This document shows, piece by piece, positions 48,841 through 62,416 of a DNA stretch of 64,000 nucleotides (its first letter is position 1; every line of letters begins with the position of its first letter). Below the pieces are notes generated by a model, which saw nothing but the letters and a program-made list of their open reading frames with translations, was not told where the DNA came from and made no database searches. The position numbers and the translations under genes were made by a program. The DNA lies in assembly GCA_024734555.1 (NCBI GenBank), contig JANPWX010000009.1, positions 3,655,728-3,719,727 of the forward strand, written 5' to 3'. This DNA comes from Trochalopteron elliotii. Lineage: Eukaryota > Chordata > Aves > Passeriformes > Leiothrichidae.

Positions 48841-50745
48841 ATACTTAAAATTATACACTTGAGGAGTTCCTTTGAGAATTTTTGATGCATGCTCTCTGGC
48901 TTTCCTTTAGGTTTTTATCTTGCAAAGTGATATGACCCAAAGAGTAGAGTATTGGAATGCCGTGTGAGGTCCTCTGACATGTTGTGTTCCTGTTTGTGAT
49001 TGAATCTGATTATAGTGTGACTGACAGAAAGTAAAGAATATTGTTGAATTATGATCTGTGCTTGATGGAACATCTCTCTAAGTTGGAGGCATGGTCAGAT
49101 ACTGCTCTAACTTGATGGGTTTTACACAGCAGGATGAGAGTTGGTGTGAGTGTTTTGTTGTGTTGTTTGGGGTTGGGAGTGTTGGGTTTTTTTTGTTAAA
49201 ACATGTTACAAATGCCCAATACTATTTGCCTACTTTTACCAAGGCTGTGCTCTCTGAGTTGGGGACTGGTAGTGGGAGTTTGGAGGGGAAGGAGGGATAT
49301 GGGGAGATTGGGACAACACAATCCATTGCCCTAGATCATCATAAATGAAAGGGGTAACAGAAATGGGAGACCAGTCCTATAGGTATAATTGCTTGTATTT
49401 TTTCACTGAAGCTGATAGTCACAATAAGTTACATGATCAGACTCCCATACTCTACCTAACAAACAAGAAAGCTGGGTTTGGATTTTTGGTTATGGGTTTT
49501 TTTTTTTTCTTCAGCTTAGTTCTTTCTGCCCTATTGCCTTTTACTGCAAAGAACAAAACTTTATAGTGTCATGGTTTGGTTGTTTGGGGATTTTTTACAC
49601 TCTATTTTTAACTTTAACTCAGACACTTGGTTTTCAGACCTACTTATGTACATCAGATAGATGCCACCATTTTTGTCTTTGAGAAAAAGAACAAGTGTAA
49701 AGAGAGAGACTTTTATAAAGAACAGTTTTCCTTACTGACTCTCCCACTGCTGCTTGTTTCTCTTGTCCAGTGGGTATCAGATTAGTTGGTGGGTTTGTCC
49801 TTGTTTTTTGTTTGGATTGGTTTTTTGGTTTGCTTTTTTTTCCCCTCAGGAACAGGGAATCATCGGGAGAAAGTCTCACTACATGTTTTTAATCAAAAAG
49901 CTGTCCAAAGAAAGTTCTGTAGAATTGTGTCTATTCAGGCTCACGTGGATGAGGAAATAGCCCTGTAAAATTTAACTTCTGGTCATTTCTGGTACCTTCC
50001 CTTTTCTCTGACTGTATAGAACAATGAGTTTTGGTCCAAGTTGTTTAATTTCTTTCTTTCACAACTGAGTGCTTCCCTGGTCATGTAGATTAAGTACCAG
50101 CTACATGTCTTTACCTGAAGTAAAAGGTTTAAATTTTATTTAGAAATAAATACAGTTTATGGTTCCTTACCTCTTTCTTGAGATTGATCTCAAGAGATTG
50201 ATCAAACATTGACCTCATAACTGTTATTTTGTGGAAGATTATTGAGTGCTCATTTACTGGAGAAATAATCAGTAGTTTTAATATGGCATAACTTAATACA
50301 ATTTAGTTAGAAGTGTCTGTTTCCTTTCTTTGGAATCCTAGTTTCTTTTCTATCCAGATTCTGCTGAAAGGTAAATCATCCATCATTCTCTCTTCAAATG
50401 ACAGCATTTGAAAAGTCATGTCTGGAATTCCACATGTTAGGCTTCTCTGTATTTAGCATGTCTAGTGCTCCATTTCTATTGTGACTTTCCTTTTCAGTCT
50501 ATAATAAACTTCTTGCAGTTCTTGTCTTTTTCTCCTGATTAACTGTGCAGCTTTGCTGCTGCATTCTCTGTATTTTAGCTTACATTTACAATTGATAAAT
50601 GGCTTATGTAATACAGAGGGCTAGAAGTTCCAAACTGTATGAACTAAACAGTGAGGTATGCATTCATATACTTTCTGCTCACAATTTGGTTTTTTTGAGC
50701 AAACAAGTTCATAGACTTTTAACTTCTAAACCTTCTAAACTTCTA

Positions 50746-50771
50746 AACCTCTAAACTTCTGTTTAGAGGTT
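50746..50771. repeat. Perfect 11-bp hairpin
   Basis: AACCTCTAAAC, loop TTCT, GTTTAGAGGTT. It follows several direct copies of CTTCTAAAC from 50732. Confidence 0.85.
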
Positions 50772-52832
50772 CTTTTGATCCTTCCTGTACCCTAACAAGG
50801 TGTAACCAATTCTGTGCTGGAAGAATAAACACAAGATGTAAAGATGTAAGTTGATATTGTATGTAGTCTAAGGAGCCAAGTTCACTGTAGTTCCTAGGGA
50901 AAACAGGATCTTGAATCAGGCAGTATGGTAAAGGAAATCCAAGGAGGAAACTTTTAGAACTTGTGTATGTGTATGAATTTAAAAAGCAAACAAAAAACCC
51001 AAGCAAGGGTTTCTGGAATTTCAATAAACTTGGACCTCTGAAAGGTTTTGATTGTTTTTAAATGCATGTACTCCTGGAACTTACATGCTTCAACAACAAC
51101 AAAAATATTTACCTAGATGGGAGAAAAGTAGATACTAGTGTTAAAAATATCCATATATTTTGAGATAGTCAGCATTTCCATATACAGATTTTAAATATTT
51201 GTGCTGGTATTCATTCAAGTGTGAAATACTATTGGTGAGTACAGCTTGGAATGAAACACTGTGCTAAAGATACATTTTTAAAAGGCTGGAAACATTTGAG
51301 AATAAAAGCTTTAAGAGATCTGTTTAAATATATCCATGCTTTGATAATAGAGTTGATATGGTGAGAAAATCAGCTCTCACTGTGTTTGGAATATTATATG
51401 TTAATTTAATGTTTGTATCCATAACTAATAAGTTCACCTTTTTGCTAGTATCTAGCAAAGAACTATAGTGTCCTCAGGTCTTGCTTGAGCAGCAAAAATA
51501 GAATTTGAATGACAGACTTGTTGCTGCTTGTAAAAGCACCAGACTTTATCTTGAAGGGCTTTCACTGCTCACTTTTTGCTTTCAGTTTAAGTTGAAAGTA
51601 TTTTGTGTTCTGGAAGAAGAGCATGGTAGTACAATTATGTAAAAGACACTTACTTGAACTTCATTACTTGCTGCGTGTTTATGCTTAGATCTAAATAAGA
51701 TTTCAAGTTCACTTGTTAGCATTTTGTGATGTAACAGTTGCTCTAGTGTAGTTACTGTAACTTGAACATGCTCATAAATTCTTTTGTTAACATGCAGAAG
51801 CTAAAGAGTTGTATTTGACAGAAGGATGAGACATCTCTAAAGCAAGGTAAGAGAATTTGAATAACTCAAACAAAATGTTACATGGGAAGAGAGGGATGGA
51901 AACTGAAAATGGAGCTTCCTAGTGAAATAAAGCAATAACATCTCATTTTTATTGAAGATTATATTATTGGGTATTTTAGTTTTTTGTTCCAAGCCTCAGA
52001 TTTTGTAAAAAAAATTGTTTATTAATGACCTTCAAAGAAAGCTGTGTAAAAAACAAGTAAGTCTAAATGCTGTCACATATTTAGATAGTTTTATAAATTG
52101 TGGGATAAACTAATGCTGGAGAGGGGGTTATTTTAGCATGGGGGTTGGCAGCACAATGAATGTGACCCTGGTTGGTCAGTATAGACAGGGGTTGTAATGA
52201 CTTGGTTTGCTTGTGACCAGTGCCTGAGTCCCCTTCCTTATCTCTGGTAAAACAACTAGCCCAGAAAGAATAATTGTCCAGTGCAGTAAAGGAGGAAATA
52301 ACCAACAATCACTAGAGAGAATGGATGTGTCCTCAAGAAAGAAAATGGAGATTGCTGTTGAAAGAAAATAGAGAATGCTTTAGGAAATTCTACCATTTTA
52401 CCTGAGAGGACCAGACTGAGTGGATTTGACTCTGTTTCTAAACTGCCTGTGTTTCACAAAATGAAGGCATCTGAATCCATTTGAATGATAGTGGTTTTGT
52501 TAATTTGTTTAATGTACTTATAATGATAATTGAGGAACTTGGGAAGTTTGTTTTTGTTTTTTGGTTTTTGTGATGTAGTGGTGAGAGCTAGATGGCTGTC
52601 TGATGCACTGTACTAAACCTCCTCTAAATGCTGTTGTACATGAAGAAATCCTATTTTACAGTCTTCCCAGGTTTGTAGGGTGCATTCAAAAGCATATCCT
52701 CTGATTCCCTCTTTTTTTTTTTCCTAATGTGCCATAACAACAGATTTTACAGTATTTTCTCACTCAGCTCTGCAGGGCTACCTCATGTGTGTGAGAACAA
52801 TCCAGAGAACATGTATTTTATGCATTAACAGG

Positions 52833-52884
52833 ATTGTTTACTGTGAGCTGAAGTAAACAAGATTGTTTACTGTGAATTGAAGAT
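52833..52884. repeat. 29-bp tandem duplication carrying forkhead-like motifs
   Basis: ATTGTTTACTGTGA is repeated with a 29-bp period (52833 and 52862). It gives TGTTTAC at 52835 and 52864, plus the inverted GTAAACA at 52853. Confidence 0.75.
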
Positions 52885-53027
52885 AATGGTATTTCATGGT
52901 ATCATTAAAATTACTTAAATTTAACCTTTCTTAGTTGGCATCTTCACTATAAAAGTTCAGTCAGCCCCTAGGCTGAGCTTACAAAAGTAGGGCACAAAAA
53001 AATCATACATAAATGTGTATAGATACA

Positions 53028-53053
53028 TATATGTATATATCTATATATATATC
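53028..53053. repeat. AT-rich microsatellite (TA)n
   Basis: Alternating TATATATATCTATATATATA-like sequence in the region downstream of GTF2H5. Confidence 0.8.
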
Positions 53054-56000
53054 TCGACCACTCTTTAATCCTATAAACCAACACAGTTTTGCTCTTAAAA
53101 TCAAACAGTAGGCCATTGAAGAAAACAGTAAGCTTTGATAAAAAATTTCTTTTGCAGTTCCAAATTCCACATAAATTCCCACACTGACTCCTTGCTTATC
53201 CCACAAACGATCCCATTGAAGCTGCTGGTGGTTACTATGAAATGAGTGCTTTACTCAGTATGTTAGAATTGGGTGTTTGTTTTGTAATTTAGCCTGTGGC
53301 AAGGCCTATATGTGCTGTACAAAATCAAGGATTCAAAATAAGTTGTAGTTCACAGTGATAGAAGAACAATTTCTTCCTAAACTAAGACATTATCTTTGGG
53401 TTTATGACTTAGCAGCTAATCAGAAATTTAAACAATAGGATATCTGATATAAATTTTATGTAGACCTGGTTTTGTTTTTTTTTTTTTTTTCCTAAATGTG
53501 GAATATTTGTAATATTTTACCCATCTTCGTTTCATATAAAAAGATTTTCAGGACTGAAGAGCTGACAACTTGAAGGCAGACCAGTAAGGGGAGCTCTTGC
53601 CAATGTTTTAAGCTGCTTTGAAAAATACTGTTGCAGCCTGGGCAATGGTGGGTCAGAGACTTACCGTGCTATGGAACATCAGATATGCTTTCAGCTAGAG
53701 ATGAACATTCATCTTCAAAGGGTCCTTCTAAAAAGATATTCGCCGTTGGAGATTTTGAAATATTTTTAGCTCAGAAATTTCTTAGCTGTTTAGGTATCCA
53801 GTGTTTTCTCTCTAAGAGTAGGTACACAGCCATGTTGCATTAAAATGATGAGTCTGAAATTTGGTCTTCCCATCAGATGTTACTGCTAGGTCTGTGTATC
53901 TCCACGCCATGAGCCTGCTTTTGAAGTTGCTTCATATTAAGCTACATATTTTTAGTGAGTGTAAATCAAAAGAAGTCATTGTTAAGAAGTAAGATTTATG
54001 ATTTTTTTTCCTCTTTACTTCCTTATAATACAAACTGCATGTGATTGTAGGGTACCTGTTCCTCAAATCACATGCATCATAATGTGTGGAAGACCATACA
54101 ACATTGAATCTTAGTGTATTTCAGTCTGTACTGGGGATTTCTGCATCTTTATCCCTACAGTGTTGCTCATAGTGCATGGAAATGAGACATGCAGAAAGTT
54201 TTTCCCTCATTGGCCCCCAAATGAGTGGCTTTATTGGTTTACACATATGTAATGGTAAAAGTCAGTATGTTCCCTAACCAAACAAAAAATTACAACACCT
54301 ACCAATTAAGTTTTAGTATGAGGTGCAAACGCCCCTAGGACTTTGAATATCAGGGATTGTATTTTTCATATAGTCTGAAAAAGTAATTTTCTCACTTCTG
54401 ATTGCTTAGCACTAAAAAGAAGATTAAGACTAGAAACAGACTATAAAATTGCTGCCTGGTGAAAAAAATTCTAAAGTGAAAATTTCAGAGCATTACTGCT
54501 AGCTTTTATCTTTTTGTGCTTCAGCAATTCTAGGTGTTAGTAACAAGAAGCGTAAGGTTCCTGAAAGAAATCTTAAGATTCATAATACCCATGCAGGAAT
54601 GTGCCTAAACACACCAAAGAAAACACATCCAAGACCAAAACTGACAGATAATTGATTAGCCACATAACTAGCCCCTCAGGAAAGAAACAGTGAGCAAAAT
54701 TTCTGGATGACTGCAGATTGAAGGAGTTGGCTGTCAGAGCTGTACAGCTGTTCATTTTCCTGTTAGAGAAAAGATGGATCTATTACAGATCCAGCTGTAA
54801 ATTGCAGGATGTGCAGAGCCATGGGTACCCTTGCAGCTGTGAAGATCTCACTTGCAGATGAGATAGCATTGCATGTTTCTGCAGTGCTGGCATAGCTCAT
54901 GCACTGTCAGTAGAGAGAGGTGTGCACACCAAGCAAATCATCTCTCATCATTTCATGTGTTGTGCTCCTGATGTATCAAAGCTAGAGGGGTGAGATGGAA
55001 GGACAAAAGAGAGAAATGGCAGGAAAGAGGGAGAAGAGTATTTGAGGCTTGTAACTATTATTTCCTGTTAATTCTGAAATTGAACAAGATCAGAAGGAGC
55101 ATAAGGATCAAAAAATGTACTTGCAATTAACTAGATGTTAATTGGTTTACAAAAGGTTCTGTGTTTATCTAACCAGAGACCAAGCTTTCTTAGTATTACA
55201 CCTACTATTCTTTGTTCTGTCCTGAATGGGACCACTTTTCTCTGTGGAATGATAGTGTAGTTTTACTTCCTCTTAATCTCTTCATTCTCCTACACTGGCA
55301 ACTTTATTGTGTGTAAGACATATTTTGCATGTGTGTCATATGTATATCATTAGATTATACAGGTGTTCCAGAAGCTAGAGTTTCAGCAGAAGTGAGTAGC
55401 CCTGGAATAATGATGGCCTTTTGTATCGTCAACCAGCTTGAAATTAAAATATGAAAGAAAAATTTCTCTTCAGCTGCAAAATAAAGCATGCTCCCTATAT
55501 TTGATTTTACTTTTGGCCTAAATAGAGACTAATTTTATCTTTTAATTTTAGTTATAAAAAGTTATGAAATCAGTATAAAACTGAAGAAAAAAGAAGCCTG
55601 GTTTCTTAATGAATATTTGAAATCAATATTGTTAAGCACAACCACATCAAGGGCAATGTAATAAAGGACTGTGACAGCTTTTAGTGTTGGTCAGGTTGCC
55701 TTTTGGGCAGAGGGAGCTGCAAATAGCATTTGAGAGGAGCCCTAGAGGAGGGATGAGGAGTGGGCAAAGCTAAGCATCTGACCAAATCTGTCAGGACTAG
55801 TGAATCTGAAGTCTTGGAAATGTTTCCCCTTTTGGCTTTGAATAGGGTTTTTTAAAGCTATTTCTGCCTGTTTAGCCTGCTGTGTGACAGCAGGAGCCAG
55901 AAGGAGCTGTAGGGAGTGGGAAGGAACAATTCTGAGGGTGGATGTGTTTCAGAAGGTGGTTCCTAAAGTAGTTTGCTGCAAGTATGAAAAACTAGACCAA

Positions 56001-56239
56001 ATTGAGACTGTCTTTTCAATGTGCAGTTATTCTAGCTCATTTTTAACTATAAAACAACAGAAACTGTGAAGGTCCTATAAAAAACTTCCATTGTTTGACT
56101 TGGTAGCTGTGAGAAGCAACCCACTACACCTCTAGATTTTAAAGTGAGGGAAGCTTTCATGTAATGCTTTTTTTCACTGTCATCGTAGTTACATGAATAA
56201 CCAAAGCAAGTCATAAAAACAAATAGAGAAGACTGGATA

Positions 56240-56672
56240 TAGTATACCTGGACTTTAGTAAATCCTTAGACACCATTTCCTACAACATTCTCCTGGAGAA
56301 ACTGGCTGCTTATGCCTCGAACTGGTCCACTGTTCACTGGGTTAAAAGCTAGCTGGATGGCAGGGCCCAGGGAGTGGTGGTGAATGGTGCTGCATCCAGC
56401 TGGCAACCCATTGCTTGTGGTGTTCCTCTAGGCTGAGGTTTAGGTGGGATATTAGGAAAAATTTCTTCACCAAAAGGTTGGTCATGCATTGGAACAGGTT
56501 GCCCAGGGAAGTGGTGGAATCACCATCCCTGGAAATGTTCAAATGGCACGTGGATGTGGCACCTGGGGATATGGTCTAATGGTTACCACAGCAGTGCTGG
56601 GTTAACAGCTGGGCTTGGTGATCTTAGAGGTCTTTTCCAAGGTCTTTTCCTTAATGATCCTATGATTCTACA
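56240..56672 (+). mobile_element. CR1 LINE fragment with internal deletion
   Basis: The 5' part (ACTGGATATAGTATACCTGG, GGGTTAAAAGCTAGCTGGAT) is CR1 reverse-transcriptase region. At about 56431 it jumps to the 3' part (GGTTTAGGTGGGATATTAGG), which runs to the terminus TGATCCTATGATTCTA. Several hundred bases of the usual element are missing between. Confidence 0.83.
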
Positions 56673-58509
56673 GCATGCTTACTCTGTGGGAGAAAGAGAC
56701 CTTTCCTTGCCCAACAATAGTTCTTAAAATTTAGAGAGGAAAGGGATTTTGCAGTCCTTACACTGAGTGGCATTACTGTAATGTGTAATGTGGGGGTCTC
56801 AAGAGGGAAACAAACATAGAAAATTTGAGTGCTAATAAGGATAACCAGACCTTTCACATCTAGAATTTATTTTTGTGTCCTTCTAACACTAGGATTAAAA
56901 GGATCAGTGAAATCCCTAATCAGGTATTCATGAAAGTAAGGGGTGTTTCTTAAATCATTTTGTTTGGGCACAGAGCTGCTTTCTATAATTGTATTATACT
57001 TTGTTAAAACCATTAAAAATGCAAAAAGTAATCATATTCTTGCAGTGTATTTTTCTACTCTTAAATCTAGGTTGAAATGTGGGTTTTTTCCAGTGGAATA
57101 AATGGACTTAAATATTTGGTCATGTTCCTTTACAGAGCTACCCACAATAATGCAGGCATTATGCTGTAATTATGCTGGGTTTGATTTGGATTTTTTAAAA
57201 GATAACTAATATTTGATTTTGCAACAGTCTCTGTATTTGTTATATCTTCTAAAATGGAAGGTGATAGTACAGAGTATACTAATTTGGGACTCGGGTGCTA
57301 AACTGTGCTTAAGACCTTGAATATTTTGGTGGCTTTTCCCTTATTATTTCACATTTTTCAAGAATTCTGTCTTTATTTTTGTATTTGAATATTATCTCCA
57401 TTGAATTTTTTTGGAAAAAAAAAAAAAAGGCTGCTTAAGCTTTACTGTGCTGTCCTTTTACTTAAACTGCTCATGAGACCACACTTGGAAAAAAGAGGTT
57501 TTGAAGAAATTATATATGGCATGGGTCTCTGTAGATTTAAGCTGAAAAAGATATAAATTTAGGCACTCTTCTGAAAAGCCTAGGCATCTTGGAAGTATTT
57601 CCACCAGCTGCTATTTGTTTTAATATTCTAATGTGCTCTTTGCTGAGAAAGTCATATTAATTGATCTTTTTTTATATTGTAGACTTATTTAAAGGGCTCA
57701 CTTTGAACTAGGGTTTCATAATGCTAAACTTCTTGTGAAGTGCATAAAAAGGGAGCCTAACCTGATGCAGTAAGTGAAATAGGCAAAATTGCTCTGTTTA
57801 ATAGAGTAACACACAGATAGTCATGTCTATTTCTCCTGGCCCTCCTTTGTACCCATTTCAAGTTTAATTTACCATTCTTCAATGTAATTGATCACTATTG
57901 TATGGGCCAGCACAATATTTTTCATATTCCAGAACTCTCATTGAAATTCTGGGAATATTAGCTTCTTTCATGATGTCATCAAATACCTTATAGGTATTCA
58001 TTCTCTTGCTGACTGACAAATGCAGATTTTTCTCCTCCTCTCTTTTCACTTGATGCCTTCAGTTTAAAATTTTCAAGTCCTTCAATTCATTACTTTGTAC
58101 TATCATATTTAATCCTCTTCTTTTTAGTGGTCTGCCTCTGGGGATCATCCATTGTTTTCTCAATGATATACCTATTTTGAGTCTAGGCTGTATTGTTGAT
58201 CCTCAAGTTTGTGTGATCAGCAAATTTTATTAGCACACTCATGTTTTTGTTCTAAGGCCACCTAACAAAAATATTTAAAAGGTCAGTGTCATGACTAATT
58301 CTTCAGGGACTCCATTTATTGTGTCTCTTCAGTCTGTTTTCTTTGGAGCACCATCCACTGCCACACTTAACTAGTTCTGTTCCCTTGCCATCTGTACTAA
58401 TCTTCATCTCTTCAGTTATTATCTTATGTGGCATAATTTGGAATATTATGTAAAGTTTAAAAAAAAGAAAAAACAACCCACACATGAATATATTTCCCTT
58501 GTTTAGCAC

Positions 58510-59130
58510 TGTAGTGGTTTGACCCTGGCTGGATGCCAGGCACTCACCAAAGTCATTCTATCACACCCCTCCACAACTGGACATGGGAGAGGAAAGAGTT
58601 CATGGGCTGAGGAAAGGACAGAAAGAGATAACTCACCAAATACTGTCACAGGCAAAACAGACTTGAATTAGAGATATTAATTGAACTTATTACTAACAAA
58701 ATCAGAACAGGATAATGAAAAGTAAAATAAGACCTTAAAAACACCTTCCCCACCCCACCCCTCCCTCCTTCCCAGCTCCACCTCCTTCCCCTCAGTGGTG
58801 CAGGGAGACAGGGAATGGGGGTTCTGGTCACAATTTTATCACTTTATCAAGTTTATCACAATATGTTTCTCCCACTGCTCAGGGAGAAGAATCCTTCCTC
58901 TGCTCCAGGGTGGGGTCCCTCCCACAGGAGACAGTTCTCCATGAACTTCTCCAGTGTGAGTCCATCCCATGGGCAAGTCCTCCCCAGACTGCTGCAATGT
59001 GGGTCACTCTTCCACGTGGTGCAGTCCTTCAGGCACAGCCTGCTCCAGCCTAGGCCCCCCACAGGGTTGCAAATCCTACCAGGAATCCTGCTCCAGTGTG
59101 GACTCCTCTCTCCAAGGGTCTGCAGGTTGT
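58510..59130 (-). mobile_element. Avian endogenous retrovirus LTR fragment
   Basis: The plus strand begins TGTAGTGGTTTGACCCTGGC and continues with TTATTACTAACAAAATCAGA-type sequence and a C-rich block. This pattern resembles a common avian ERV LTR, read here in reverse; TGTAGTGG would be the inverted LTR 3' end. It holds a degenerate internal array of about 45-bp units. Its other end is lost near 59130. No internal retroviral gene is seen. Confidence 0.6.
58901..59128. repeat. Degenerate tandem array inside the LTR fragment
   Basis: About five units sharing TGCTCCAG(T/G)GTGG and CCTCCCACAGG-type cores at 40-50 bp spacing, the internal minisatellite expected in this LTR type. Confidence 0.55.
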
Positions 59131-59460
59131 ATTTTCCCTGTTCAGGTCTTGAAGAAGCGGGGGGGAAAATATATATAGAAGGTTGAAGCTGCTTTCACAA
59201 CAAAAATGAAGCAGGAGGAAACTGGAGAGAACAGCCAGGCAACTGGGGGGTTTGGTCTATCCTCATTCAGACTGGCTATTCCCTCAGCTACGGAGGAAAT
59301 CCTTACTCTGTTGGGGAATCTACCCAGGTAAGCTGACTTGTTTCTCTTTCTCTGATGTGTTCCTCTCTGGTGGAGGAAAATTCAAGGTGAGATAGATCAA
59401 AAGGAAATGCCTTTTGGAAGCAGCTGAGCATATAAAACTAACAAAAACGAGTTAAGTTTA

Positions 59461-59520
59461 CATGTGGAAGGAGTGAATAGATTTGCATGTGAAAAAAGGG
59501 AGCAAGTTTGCATATGAAAC
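59461..59520. repeat. Imperfect short tandem repeat
   Basis: Two to three units of 25-30 bp built around TTTGCATGTGAAAAAAGGGA and TTTGCATATGAAAC. Immediately precedes a second tandem repeat. Confidence 0.5.
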
Positions 59521-59575
59521 TGTAACGCATTAAAAATGGGACAGTCATTCATGCAGTAAATCCAGAGAGAGGTGA

Positions 59576-59641
59576 AGGAGGAAAGTAGAATAATGGAGGC
59601 ATCTACAAAGGAGGAAAGTAGAATAATGGAAGCATCTACAA
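59576..59641. repeat. 33-bp tandem duplication
   Basis: Two adjacent 33-bp units containing GGAAAGTAGAATAATGGA and GCATCTACAA, differing at one base. Confidence 0.9.
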
Positions 59642-62386
59642 AAGCAGCTTTTGCATTGTAACACAAGACACTTCAGTACCTATTCTGTGTTCTGCAAGGT
59701 AGTATTCTGCAAGGTGAATTCTATGTGCCTTTTTTTTTTCAACCTACAAAGGAAAGTTTTCTATTTCTTTTAATTTAGGACATTTTGGTAATTCTCTGCT
59801 TCCATTTATTTTCAGAAGGACCAAAAAACTGGAGTGAAATAAAGACATACCTTAATTTTAGTTTTAGGCTTCTTGATTATATAACAAAAATAGTTGAATT
59901 GAGCTTGTTGAACTCAACGGTATTGCTAAGTTTTTATAACAGTCAGGCTTGTGTGGATTTAATCACATGCCAACACTAAACACTTTTTTGCTTACTGCTA
60001 ATGATTACACCTGAAAGATGCAAGCACATTTTTGTTGTTTGTGTATAAATAGGTAACTGATTTTTTTATTCCATTGGTATCTGGATTTAGTAGAGCTGCA
60101 TCTTAAATGAAACTGTCTTTAGAATGAGATTAGTTATGAAAAGCTGCATCCCAAATGATACTTAAAAAAACGTAAGCAAACCAAAAAATCAAACCCTGAA
60201 CCAAGAAACAAGAAACCTCCATGTTAAACTAATGGATTTGAGAGGATCTTAACAATAATGGTTACATTTGATTTTTCAGGTGTACTTTCCCTTTCTCATG
60301 AATCATGTGAGAAACTTCTAGGAAGCGTTTGTATTATTAAATAACCAACCACTTGTGGCTTTACATTTAATGAGTATATAGAGAACTATTGGCTCACCAG
60401 CTCTGGGAACACAATGCCCATGCAAATCACAGTTCTGTCCTTTGCAGTGCTAATGTTGCTTGGATTTGGAAGGCAACCAAGTCCTGTGCTTTGTTTTCTG
60501 TCCCAACCTACCCAAGTTGTATAAGTGAGCATGAACAGACTGAGCTTGTGAAAGGTGAAGAAATCATGAAAACTGAAATGAAATAGGAAGAAAGTGTCTA
60601 GAATTAAAAAAAAAACAACAAAAAATTAAGAGAGTAAGTACAAATATTTTACCTGACAAGAAAAATATCTGAGATGTGCTATTGAGCAGAACAAGGAAGG
60701 TGAGTCAAAGATTGTGTTCTCATGTTTTTTGAAATTAAAAACAAAAAGACATTCAAAAAAGTTTGTATAGTTGCTTGTAGACAAAATGGGATTTATCATC
60801 TGCCTTCATGAAGGGTCATTACTAGTTTTTTAATGGTGTCTGCCTTTAAAAATAAAGGAGATACTACAAGAAAGTCTTTCTGAAAAAGAGGCCAGCCTTT
60901 GGTTCCTTAGAGGGTTGTGAATATGGGATTAATGGATTACAGAAATGGACAGATATTAAAGTAGCTGCGTACTTTCACAGCTGGGTAAAAAGGACAAGCA
61001 TAGGGCCTGGTTATGATTGAAACAGAGCTGAGGTCCTTCTGAAAGAACATGTCTATTTGCCTTTGACCTTAAATTCACAATATTTCAATAACAAAAATTA
61101 ATTTACAAGCTTTTCTGTACAGTTACTTGACTGATCTTTATTATCCAGTCAAGTTGGCTAAGTAACTAAGCTTTTCTTTAGGTCAGTAATACCAAGAACT
61201 GAGCAGAACCAGAGTATTCAACCAACCAACAAACCAAATGAAGAAAAAAAAAAAGTGGTGTTTTTAGGCTTTGTAATAAAATTAACAATGGTGCAGGAGA
61301 TGATGATTTTAATAACATAATTTTCGGTTAATGTTTCTATTAATTTGTATTGCTGAAGTTGCATTAAATGTTGCAGTTGGATTATTGAAATATTTATACT
61401 TTATAGCACCAATGTTTATAGCACCATAATCTAATGAACTGGTACTTTAGGTCAGACTTAGTAGACTGGAGGAGGAAGGGATGAATGAGTTAGTGAAGGA
61501 AAAGGTTGTCTGTTTCCTTTGGGTTTTATATGTTTTGTATAAATCTTAAAAAAATATTGTCAAGTGTGAATTAAGTATGCTTTAAAATGCTTCATTATCC
61601 TAGAGAAGTACCTTTAGTCACAGTAAAAAAAAGGTTCAAAAAAGTACAAAGTAGTTTCACAAACCAGATGCAATACAGTAGTGGTATTTTCCCAAGTGTG
61701 ATCCCCTGTTGCATTTATAGAGCAACAGTGTCCCATAGGCAAGTTACAAGACCATGTTCTATTGCTATAAATAGTAGAGATTTTAACTTCTATTTTCACT
61801 TTGGAAGATGAGACCTTGTCTTATCTGTAACGATCCTCCTGGGTTCCACTCACTCAGATTATGGACTTCATCTGAGATTGCTGTAACTTCCCTTTTGCAC
61901 ATGAAGGAATGCTGTAGTCCATCCCCAGCATGGCAAAAGATCTTGTCGATTCACACACGCAGATGAAAAAGATGGGGAATTGTTCCTCTGTTGCAAGGTT
62001 CAAATACCTGAAGCATCTGGCTCTAGCTCCTGGGACTCTTGTGCATCTGTGTAAATTCATTTTTGGAAAACAAATGTGTTACGTTGATAGAGTGAGATGG
62101 AGCAATTATTTTTCCATGTATCTTTCTTGACTCCTGCATCAGAGTGCAGAATGGGCGGGACTCCTGCAAGGTGTCAGTGAGTCATGGTTATAGTGTGTAG
62201 AGGCTGCTGAACAACTACCAAACACTTTTCTCTGGAGATTATGAATCAGGCAGAACTTCTAATGCAGCTCATGGAAGTGACTAGTAGGCAACACTGTTGC
62301 ACCATGCATAATGTGCCTGGGGTGAAGAGGACAGGATTACAAAGACGATTCAAGCTGCAGTGGTGTTTTGCAAACCTCTCTCTGAT

Positions 62387-62416
62387 GGTTTGTTTGTTTG
62401 TTTGTTTGTTTGTTTG
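62387..62416. repeat. (TTTG)n microsatellite
   Basis: About seven perfect TTTG units followed by a GCTT interruption. Confidence 0.9.

Noticed and set aside
58815..59186. 123-codon frame rich in Ser, Leu and Pro
   Set aside because: It is the translated tandem array of the LTR fragment, not a gene.
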